Source of the DNA: Prevotella sp. UBA2756
GTDB lineage: Bacteria; Bacteroidota; Bacteroidia; Bacteroidales; Bacteroidaceae
Direction: 5' to 3'
NCBI GenBank assembly: GCA_002353205.1
Contig: DEJE01000001.1
Coordinates: 1-64,000, forward strand
DNA length: 64,000 bases
Under the pieces are notes generated by a model, which searched no databases, was not told where the DNA came from, and saw only the letters and a list, made by a program, of their open reading frames with translations. Within the stretch, counting starts at the first letter, position 1; each line of letters starts with the position of its first letter. A program made the translations under genes and the position numbers. Of this stretch, positions 57,901-64,000 are shown piece by piece.

Positions 57901-58121
57901 TGTCGCTGGCTTGGAATCTGCCGAAGAAGTGGATCAATCCTCTGAAGATTGACTGGGTGCAGGTCTATGCCAACGTTCAGAATGTGTTTACCATTACCGG
58001 TTACGACGGCTACGATCCTGAAATCGGTGCCAACGGACAGAGCGTGATTCTGCAAGGTATCGACTACTATCGTTATCCTTCTTCAAGAATCTTCAATTTC
58101 GGTCTCAAGGTTAGTTTCTAA
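54912..58121 (+). CDS. SusC-like TonB-dependent outer-membrane transporter 2
   Basis: The leader (about 1-32, ending VLAQ) is long. Next come the regulatory beta-sandwich (VSGTITDATTGDEIIGATV), the TonB-box region (VMDEVVVVGYGVMKRSDL), the plug (IRGINSLNGNEPLYVVDG, SATAIYGSRASNGVVLITTK) and a barrel ending SSRIFNFGLKVSF. By the genes that follow, the substrate is probably xyloglucan oligosaccharides. ATG 54912 is chosen over GTG 54903. No clear TAnnTTTG promoter was found in the preceding 130 bp, so it may be read from the LacI promoter or from an atypical one. Confidence 0.95.
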   Translation: MRKSFLKTCLDSSLRRLAAVLLFLLPLSVLAQEVKVSGTITDATTGDEIIGATVKVEGSTSGAISDVSGNYQVTARVGKNLEFSFVGYKTQVVKVTKAGVINVQLSEDSQVMDEVVVVGYGVMKRSDLTGSVSSIDEKAIKQGVNTSIEQAMQGRIAGVQVMQNSGAPGGGISVQIRGINSLNGNEPLYVVDGIAMSGQTGDNTSVMSTLNPSDITSIEVLKDASATAIYGSRASNGVVLITTKRGQEGKSKLSYEGYMGWQSLPKMLDVMNLKEFAKFYNVRAEIYGYGKREELLDQSLLTDGTDWQDELFNTAFMHNHQLNVSGGTKDMHYSISGGYLDQDGVGVGSSFKRTSLRANFDTNIMPWLQVGVNVYYAGTRQVITFDENNVIQTALVQYPDMAARTPDGSWDFGTNLEHNYNSNPLFEAEVRDNTRKGQQFDYNTYANITPLKGLSIRLEYGGSRSWGQSLFFQPNYSTAQQKIESQLTRGNSRNKYESFKQYLTYDFDIAKGYHLQVMGGHESQEGEWYNGSMGRKGYITDAIKSIAVGDASTSTNGEQGADWAIESYYGRLNYNMLDRYLVTATLRADGSSSFGPDNRWGYFPSVALAWRLSNEQFMQKTSNWLNNAKLRLGWGLVGNQGVGSFAYGVAMKNAVTAWGTGYFSGNYPNPELKWESTKAWNIGLDLSLLNNRIEFIVDAYLKKTDNLLMDAVLPFYILNNTGWMGISAPKVNTGAIENKGVEFTLNTVNIQKKDFQWRTGLTLSINRNKLTKLNSDEGSIPGNLNSQTYTLSEIGGPVGRFYGYNVIGMFTQESDFYQKNQLGEFLLDQNGNRIPVARPAESLDSDMYPIAPRGIWVGDYIYEDVNGDGKITTADRKYIGDPNPDFTFGINNVITWKDFELSFFFNGSVGNDIFNAVKQNHSDPTAWGNKLKLVNDYAQVAMFDPEGSLNDISNVYVVNPQTAQTQRISVSGESQNDNNRVSSRFIEDGSFLRLKTLSLAWNLPKKWINPLKIDWVQVYANVQNVFTITGYDGYDPEIGANGQSVILQGIDYYRYPSSRIFNFGLKVSF

Positions 58122-58154
58122 ATCATCTGTGTAATTCATAATATAAGGAGTAAA

Positions 58155-59930
58155 ATGAAAACAAATAAGATACTAATGGTCTCGGCCGTTGCTTCTGTAT
58201 TACTGACAATGAGCAGTTGCGGTGAGGATTTCCTCGACCGTTCGCCGTTGCACGGCTATACGGCACCGACCTATTATACCAGTGACGAGGCTGTCATCAA
58301 GGCCACTGAGCCGCTCTACAACTACGCATGGCACGGTTACAACGAGCGTGCCATCGTCGGCATGGGCTCGTTCCGTGCCAATGATGCATGGAGCCCGTAC
58401 CTGCAAGGCGAGTTTGCCCGATTCACAATCACCGGCCTGAGCACTGAGGTTGTCAATGCGTGGTCGTCGCTCTACATGGTCGTTTCCATGTCGAACCAGC
58501 TCATCAACGATCTTGACACCTATGTGGGTGAGGAAGTGACCGAGGCTGTAAAGAACCAAGCCAAGGGTGAGGCCCTGCTGATGCGAAGCGCTGCCTACTT
58601 CTATCTGTTGCGCGGCTGGGGTGAAATCATCCTTTACGAAGACAACTTCGACGTGACGAAGATGCCTGTCAGGAAGCTCTCGACCGAGGGAAGTGTGCTG
58701 AAGTTCATCGTGCGCGATTTGGAACGTGCATCAGAACTGTTGCCTGAGAAGGGCAGCAACAACCATCCTTCGCGATACGTTGCAAAGGCATTGCTGGCCA
58801 AGGTGCTGCTGGCCCAGAGCGGATGGCAAACCAGCAATCCGCGTGATCACCAGCGCGATCAGGCCACGCTCGACCGTGTTGTTACCCTGTGCGACGAGGT
58901 CATCAACTGCGGACAGTACCATTTGCTCGACAACTACGAGGATCTTTTCCGTCCACAGTTCAACGATAACGAAGAAACACTGCTGGCCATGCGCTGGGCT
59001 GACCCGTTGCTGGGCGAGTATGCGTCGAACAACAACCTGATTTCCGATCTCGCATGGAGCGACGTGACCGATGTGAACTGCTGGGGTGGATCGCTCCATG
59101 CTTCCGTCGACATGCTCGATTATTACAATGAGGAACCGGCCGACTCCTTCCGCCTACGCGGAAACTTCTTCACTCCGGGGCGCTACTACAGCTACATCTG
59201 GAGCGAAAAGGGCGGTTACACCTACAACGTGAACTGGGCACAGGCCAAGAAGGGTGTCGTCGGAACAAAGGCTGACTGCGACGGTCATCTGGCTCAGCAG
59301 GCTTCACCGCTGAATACCTATATCCTCCGACTGGCCGATGTGTACCTCACCAAGGCTGAGGCTCTCCTCGGCAACAACGAATCGACTTCCGACGGACGGG
59401 CTCTGGCTGCTTTCAACGCCACACGTCTGCGTGCGAAGCTGCCTCCAAAGGACTCGTTCACCTTCGAGGACCTGATTCGTGAGCGTCGCATTGAGTTCTG
59501 TCTGGAGTACTGTAATTGGTACGACATGGTGTCATGGTATCGTTGGAAGCCTGACTACATGCTCGGCTTCTTCAACAACAAGCAGCATCGTGCTTTCATG
59601 CTCAACTCGGGCGACGTAGTATTGAACAAGGATAAGACCCTCTCTTATCGCTGCATCTTCCCTGGTTCCAACAACTGGTACTTCACAGACGATCAGGGAC
59701 ACTGCCTCTGGAACGACCGTTCTACCGTTTCGATCGACGATAAGACGACGGTGATGACAAAGGCTCAGGGCTACACTTTCAACCTTGATTCCTTGGCTCG
59801 CACGAAGGGTGCTGACTTTCAGCCCATCGTTCTGAGCGAGGCGAACATCTTCATGCCTTACCCGGAGGCTGATGTCATCCAGAACCGCTACTTCAATGAA
59901 GAAGCAGAGGAATATAAGTTTGACGAGTAA
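58155..59930 (+). CDS. SusD-like surface glycan-binding lipoprotein 2
   Basis: Lipobox TMSSC, then GEDFLDRSP, the usual SusD opening. The helical fold has GEALLMRSAAYFYLLRGWGEI, and near the end LADVYLTKAEALLG and ERRIEFCLEYCNWYDMVSWYRW. Partner of the SusC protein 33 bp upstream. Confidence 0.94.
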   Translation: MKTNKILMVSAVASVLLTMSSCGEDFLDRSPLHGYTAPTYYTSDEAVIKATEPLYNYAWHGYNERAIVGMGSFRANDAWSPYLQGEFARFTITGLSTEVVNAWSSLYMVVSMSNQLINDLDTYVGEEVTEAVKNQAKGEALLMRSAAYFYLLRGWGEIILYEDNFDVTKMPVRKLSTEGSVLKFIVRDLERASELLPEKGSNNHPSRYVAKALLAKVLLAQSGWQTSNPRDHQRDQATLDRVVTLCDEVINCGQYHLLDNYEDLFRPQFNDNEETLLAMRWADPLLGEYASNNNLISDLAWSDVTDVNCWGGSLHASVDMLDYYNEEPADSFRLRGNFFTPGRYYSYIWSEKGGYTYNVNWAQAKKGVVGTKADCDGHLAQQASPLNTYILRLADVYLTKAEALLGNNESTSDGRALAAFNATRLRAKLPPKDSFTFEDLIRERRIEFCLEYCNWYDMVSWYRWKPDYMLGFFNNKQHRAFMLNSGDVVLNKDKTLSYRCIFPGSNNWYFTDDQGHCLWNDRSTVSIDDKTTVMTKAQGYTFNLDSLARTKGADFQPIVLSEANIFMPYPEADVIQNRYFNEEAEEYKFDE

Positions 59931-59970
59931 TAATCGTGGACATGTTTAATTATTTAAAGAACAGATCATT

Positions 59971-61596
59971 ATGAACAACAGAATATTCAAGCACAGCATG
60001 AGAACAAGCCTTGCAATTCTTTTTGCAGCCCTCTTCGTGCTTCCCTCGCTGACCAGTTGTAAGGACAGCGAAGAAGGTGGAGGCGTGCCCGAAATCACAG
60101 GGGTACGCTCCTGCGACCCTGAACTGGCCGACAGTCTTTTCACCAAGGCTGGCCCCGGCCAGGTCATTGCAGTTATCGGTAACAACCTCGACCATGCGAT
60201 GAAAGTGTACATCAATGACCAAGAGGCTTATTTCAATCCTACCATGAACACGGCTCATAGTATCATCGTGAACGTTCCCACCGAGGATAAAGGCTTTGAA
60301 CTGACGGCCTTCAACAGCAATCTGAAGGACGAGATCCGCGTGGAGACTTCGCATGGAACAGCCACCTATGCGTTCAAGATCACGGCACCTTATCCTTCCA
60401 TCTCGCGCATTCAAGCTGTCTATCCTCGTAACACAGGCGATGAAATCAACGTGTTCGGCCTGAATCTGGTGGATATAGAGAAAGCTTATTTCACCGATGT
60501 CACTGCTGAGCACCTCGATACGACTGTGTGGAAGGAGATCGGCGGCAACCATGTCGATATCGCCAAGGTGGAAACCGTGCTGAAGGATCACCATCTGAAT
60601 TCGATGACCAATGCTTACGAGACGACATCGCAGCTCAAGTTCACGATGCCCGATGTCCCCTACGAGACAGGAACGCTCGTTATCGAGTGCGCAGCCGGAA
60701 CTTCTTACATACCTTATAATAAGGTACCTGGCAAGCCGGCGCTCTTCTCTGTTTCCACGGATATGCCCCAAATCGGGGAGACACTTGTGCTGACAGGGCG
60801 TGAATTCGTTCAGGTGGAGAGCGTGAAGTATGGTGACGTGACTCTGGAACCAAGCGAATTCAAGGTGTCAGAGTCCGAAGATACCATCTATGTGGACTTT
60901 GCCAAGAAACCGTCTGCAGGCAGCGGAACGACTCTGACCATCACAACGCCTGGCGGAACGGCCAGCTCGGAACGTTTCTACGACCATTCAACCATCCTGA
61001 CCACCTTCGACGGCGACGCTGCCGATAACGGTTGGGGACCGAACGCAACCTTTGTGGACAGCGGAACGGCCGATGGCAAGTACGCATACATCAATGTTCC
61101 GGAGGAAGCTCAGCAGTGGTGGGGAACCATGATCTACTTCCGTAAGGACTGGAATGGCAATTCCTTCGCCTTCTCGCCTAATCTTCCGTCCACGGCTACA
61201 GCCGACGAATTGTATCTGGCGGTCAATGTCTACAATGACAACTCTGCTTATAACAACGGATCGTTCTGGGGTTATCTCCGTTATATGATCCAACCGTTGG
61301 GTGACTCGGAGAATACATACGACAATTTTGCTTGGGCTGATTATGACACACAGACGGGTTCGTTCCCGGGCGGACCCGTACTGAGCGACATCAACGGACA
61401 GGCTCCCACTGGAAAGTGGTATCGCCATGTGCTTCCGCTCAGCCGATTTGCTTGTTATGCTGGCAAGAGCTTGGCCGACGTCGTAGCAACTGGCCTGAAC
61501 CAGTTCCGCATCCAGTCCATCAACCAGAGCACTTCACGCGGTAAGATTGACGTGAAATTCGACAATGTACGTGTCATCTACATTCCTTCTAAGTAA
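59971..61596 (+). CDS. TIG-domain surface glycan-binding lipoprotein
   Basis: The lipobox LTSC (about residue 30) is followed by two to three IPT/TIG-type Ig domains (about 40-300: QVIAVIGNNLDHAMKVYIND, EINVFGLNLVDIEKAYF, ETLVLTGREFVQVESVKYGD). A C-terminal beta-sandwich of about 200 residues (GDAADNGWGPNATF ... IDVKFDNVRVIYIPSK) is the likely glycan-binding part. This is the architecture of surface glycan-binding proteins of xyloglucan and beta-glucan loci. It sits where such a gene is expected, between SusD and the endo-enzyme. Confidence 0.87.
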   Translation: MNNRIFKHSMRTSLAILFAALFVLPSLTSCKDSEEGGGVPEITGVRSCDPELADSLFTKAGPGQVIAVIGNNLDHAMKVYINDQEAYFNPTMNTAHSIIVNVPTEDKGFELTAFNSNLKDEIRVETSHGTATYAFKITAPYPSISRIQAVYPRNTGDEINVFGLNLVDIEKAYFTDVTAEHLDTTVWKEIGGNHVDIAKVETVLKDHHLNSMTNAYETTSQLKFTMPDVPYETGTLVIECAAGTSYIPYNKVPGKPALFSVSTDMPQIGETLVLTGREFVQVESVKYGDVTLEPSEFKVSESEDTIYVDFAKKPSAGSGTTLTITTPGGTASSERFYDHSTILTTFDGDAADNGWGPNATFVDSGTADGKYAYINVPEEAQQWWGTMIYFRKDWNGNSFAFSPNLPSTATADELYLAVNVYNDNSAYNNGSFWGYLRYMIQPLGDSENTYDNFAWADYDTQTGSFPGGPVLSDINGQAPTGKWYRHVLPLSRFACYAGKSLADVVATGLNQFRIQSINQSTSRGKIDVKFDNVRVIYIPSK

Positions 61597-61622
61597 AATA
61601 ACACCTAAATTTGAAGAAGATC

Positions 61623-63092
61623 ATGAAACTGAGAAATATATTTGGCATGATAGTGTTGGCTGCAACCCTGGGATTCCAGGGCTGCACCGACGTAGAGAAC
61701 GCGCCCAGCTACACCGGACGTTCCGAGGGACCGGCCAGCAAGCTGAACGTGATGAAAGACAGTGTGAAGGTGAGCGACGCCCTTACCTTTGGCATCGGTG
61801 CTACCAGTACGATTCTTGGTGTGGAGTGCGACGGCGACTGGACTGTTGAGAGCAGCGATACTACGTGGGTAAAGCTGTCGAACCATGCAGGTTACGGATT
61901 CTTTGACCGCTGGTCTTTCATGCGTGTTGACATCGTTAAGAACACCGGTGATGAGCGTTCGGCTACCCTGACCTTCAAGTCTGGCTCGCTGACGAAGGCC
62001 GTCACGCTGAACCAGCGTGGCACAGGAACCGATCCTAACGACCCGTTCATGAGTGCTTACACCTTTGTTGAGAATCTGAAGATTGGCTACAACCTTGGTA
62101 ATACGCTCGATTCCAATCCTATTGGCTCATGGTGGAATCCCGAAGGTAAGACTCCAATCGACTTTGAGACACAATGGGGACAGCCGCAGACGACGCCCGA
62201 AATCATTAATGCCATTGCAGAGAAGGGATTCAACGTGATTCGAGTTCCGGTTACTTGGGGTATACACATGGACAATAACAATGTCATCGATGCTGCCTGG
62301 ATGGACCGTGTAGAGGAAGTGGTGAAGATGATTCTCAATGCAGGTTGCTATTGTATCCTGAACGTCCAGCACGACACAGGAGCCGCCGACAATGTGTGGC
62401 TCGTTGCCGATATGGACAAGTACCCATCTATCAAGGACAAGTATAAGGCCATCTGGACGCAGGTGGCACAGCGTTTTGCCGACTATGATGACCATCTTGT
62501 CTTCGAAGCCTTCAACGAAATCCTCGATTCTTCGAAGAATTGGAACGACCCGTCCGATCCGCGAGCTTACGAAGCCATCACGCGTCTGGAGCAGGATTTC
62601 GTCGATGCCGTACGTGCAACAGGCGGCAAGAACCTCTATCGCAATCTGATAGTGAACCCCTACAGTGCTGGAAGCACGCAGGCAAAACTCGACGGAATGC
62701 AGATACCGAACGACGTTCATCCGAATCATATTCTTGCTTCTGTTCACAGTTACGATCCATACTGGTTCTGTAACGACACCGACGACAAGGATGCCGGTGA
62801 GAAGTACTACATCACAATGTTCGGTGCCGAGCAGCAGCAGGAAGTCCTTGATGTCATCAACCGCGTGTCGAAGCGCTTCGGCGACCTGGGTGTGCCCTGG
62901 ATCTTCGGTGAGTTCGGTGCCATCGGCACCCATGCCGACATTTCCGAGCGTATCAAGTATGCCCGCTTCGTCACAACACAGCTGAAAGCCCGTGGTACAA
63001 CGGGTCTCTGGTGGATGGGTCTGATCAACCGCAAGAACCTCAACTGGTACGAAGCTGAAATCGTAGATGCCCTCATGCAAGGTATTCAGTAA
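61623..63092 (+). CDS. Surface BACON-GH5 endo-glucanase (xyloglucanase-like)
   Basis: A lipobox (LGFQGC) anchors the protein outside. A BACON domain (about 45-140, VECDGDWTVESSDTTWVKLS, SATLTFKSGSLTKAVTLNQRG) is followed by a GH5 barrel (about 150-490) of subfamily-4 type, with IGYNLGNTLDS, acid FNEI (Glu299) and nucleophile FGEFG (Glu430). This arrangement is known from the xyloglucan locus of Bacteroides ovatus. It would make the first backbone cuts at the surface. ATG 61623 is preferred to the TTG four codons upstream. Confidence 0.9.
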   Translation: MKLRNIFGMIVLAATLGFQGCTDVENAPSYTGRSEGPASKLNVMKDSVKVSDALTFGIGATSTILGVECDGDWTVESSDTTWVKLSNHAGYGFFDRWSFMRVDIVKNTGDERSATLTFKSGSLTKAVTLNQRGTGTDPNDPFMSAYTFVENLKIGYNLGNTLDSNPIGSWWNPEGKTPIDFETQWGQPQTTPEIINAIAEKGFNVIRVPVTWGIHMDNNNVIDAAWMDRVEEVVKMILNAGCYCILNVQHDTGAADNVWLVADMDKYPSIKDKYKAIWTQVAQRFADYDDHLVFEAFNEILDSSKNWNDPSDPRAYEAITRLEQDFVDAVRATGGKNLYRNLIVNPYSAGSTQAKLDGMQIPNDVHPNHILASVHSYDPYWFCNDTDDKDAGEKYYITMFGAEQQQEVLDVINRVSKRFGDLGVPWIFGEFGAIGTHADISERIKYARFVTTQLKARGTTGLWWMGLINRKNLNWYEAEIVDALMQGIQ

Positions 63093-63105
63093 TCAAAAAA
63101 TAAAG

Positions 63106-64000
63106 ATGGTGATAAAAAAGTATTTTGTTTTGGCTGGTCTGCTTGCCGTGGCTTCAGTGGCTTCGGCAGCAGACTTTGTGAAGAGTGGTAACAGTGTTAC
63201 CATCAATGTTGGAGCTCCGCAAGACGGTGGCGCCAAGATTGTACGACTGCAAGTAGTCAACGACAACATCATTCGCGTGCAGGCCACCAGCGAAGAAGCG
63301 TTGCCTTCGAAGACGAGTCTGATGATTGTGCCTCAAAAGCAGGCCGCTGCGACATTCGACGTGACGGAAGATGGCACTGATGTCATCGTGAAAGCCCGCA
63401 ACGTAAAGGCTGTCGTGAACAAACAGACGGGTGCCATCACCTTTTTCGACGGAGCCGGCAAACAGCTTCTGAAGGAAGCAAAAAATGGCAAGACCTTCAA
63501 GAACTTCACCGTTCCCGAGCGTGAATACGGACTGAAAGGAGGCCCCGCCATCACCGAGGATATGAAGCACGGCCTGCAGTGGCATGCGCTCTTCGACAGT
63601 CCCGCCGACGAAGCCTTCTACGGTCTGGGTCAGCATCAGTCGGAAGAGTTCAACATGAAGGGCAAGAACGAAGACCTTTTCCAGTACAACACGAAGGTCA
63701 GCATCCCCTTTGTCCTGTCAAACAAGAACTACGGCATCCTGTGGGACTCCTACAGCTACTGCCGTTTCGGCAATCCTAACGATTATCTGCAGCTGAACCG
63801 AGCCTTCAAACTCTACGACAAGCAGGGCCGGGAAGGCCACCTCACAGGCACCTACACCGACAAGGATGGCAAGCAACTTGTTCGCGACGAGGACAGCATC
63901 TATTATGAATATGGCTTCCCCGCAACGAGCGAAATAGCCGTGAAGACCGACAACGGCGGTATCAAGAACCTGCCGAAAGGCTTCAACCTCCAGGGGGCCA
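63106..64000 (+). CDS. GH31 alpha-xylosidase, truncated by the window end
   Basis: ATG 63106 opens a signal peptide (MVIKKYFVLAGLLAVASVASA) and about 298 residues are visible. They make the N-terminal sandwich of a GH31 enzyme (VVNDNIIRVQATSEE, DEAFYGLGQHQSEEFNMKG, SIPFVLSNKNYGILWDSYSYC). The catalytic barrel is beyond the window. Next to the BACON-GH5 and SusC/SusD genes it fits an alpha-xylosidase that removes the xylose branches of xyloglucan oligosaccharides. It is distinct from the GH31 gene at 13634 and carries no palindromic insert in the part seen. It starts 13 bp after the GH5 stop. Confidence 0.85.
   Translation, partial: MVIKKYFVLAGLLAVASVASAADFVKSGNSVTINVGAPQDGGAKIVRLQVVNDNIIRVQATSEEALPSKTSLMIVPQKQAAATFDVTEDGTDVIVKARNVKAVVNKQTGAITFFDGAGKQLLKEAKNGKTFKNFTVPEREYGLKGGPAITEDMKHGLQWHALFDSPADEAFYGLGQHQSEEFNMKGKNEDLFQYNTKVSIPFVLSNKNYGILWDSYSYCRFGNPNDYLQLNRAFKLYDKQGREGHLTGTYTDKDGKQLVRDEDSIYYEYGFPATSEIAVKTDNGGIKNLPKGFNLQGA

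Overview
The window comes from a Bacteroidota genome, most likely a rumen or gut Prevotella. The grounds are two SusC/SusD pairs, many secreted or lipid-anchored carbohydrate-active enzymes, promoters of the Bacteroidota type (TTTG, about 19 bp, TAnnTTTG) and the absence of Shine-Dalgarno sequences. A GH10-CE1 xylanase/feruloyl esterase here has the same architecture as Xyn10D-Fae1A described from Prevotella ruminicola 23. No transposase, integrase, rRNA, tRNA or CRISPR array was seen.

Region 1 (1-31.4 kb) is a xylan degradation region: GH30, CE6-CE1, GH43, GH10-CE1, GH8, GH31, GH97, a double GH43, a second GH97, GH95 and CE15 on the plus strand, then two GH43 genes on the minus strand. The set suits a heavily substituted, feruloylated cereal glucuronoarabinoxylan: backbone enzymes plus enzymes for arabinose, xylose, galactose, ferulate, acetate and lignin-ester substituents. 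Region 2 (31.5-37.6 kb) is a SusC/SusD/surface lipoprotein operon that would bind and import the oligosaccharides. Region 3 (37.7-46.0 kb) is a four-gene operon of alternating polytopic membrane proteins and heme-motif beta-propeller lipoproteins, followed by a GH43 beta-xylosidase. A third copy of the membrane protein/lipoprotein pair lies at 1.6-5.0 kb.

Region 4 (46-53.4 kb) is not polysaccharide degradation. It holds a lone lipoprotein, then a nucleotidyltransferase, an ATP-grasp-like protein, a CDP-alcohol phosphatidyltransferase, a DUF5686-type outer-membrane protein and a HAD protein, together suggesting synthesis of an unusual phospholipid or phospho-alcohol. Region 5 (53.7-64 kb) is a LacI regulator followed by SusC, SusD, a TIG-domain surface glycan-binding lipoprotein, a BACON-GH5 endoglucanase and a GH31 alpha-xylosidase cut by the window end, which is the layout of a xyloglucan utilization locus.

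The most unusual features are at the DNA level. (a) A GC-rich palindromic element of about 30-90 bp occurs about a dozen times. Six larger copies and one remnant sit in frame inside enzyme genes in one orientation; four lie at stop codons in the other orientation; the same DNA is read in different frames in different proteins. (b) AT-rich repeats followed by a small palindrome encode most of the signal peptide of four glycosidases. (c) Two intergenic regions carry unrelated five-unit arrays that both have a 22-bp period. (d) The paired membrane protein/heme lipoprotein module is present three times and has no function I can name.
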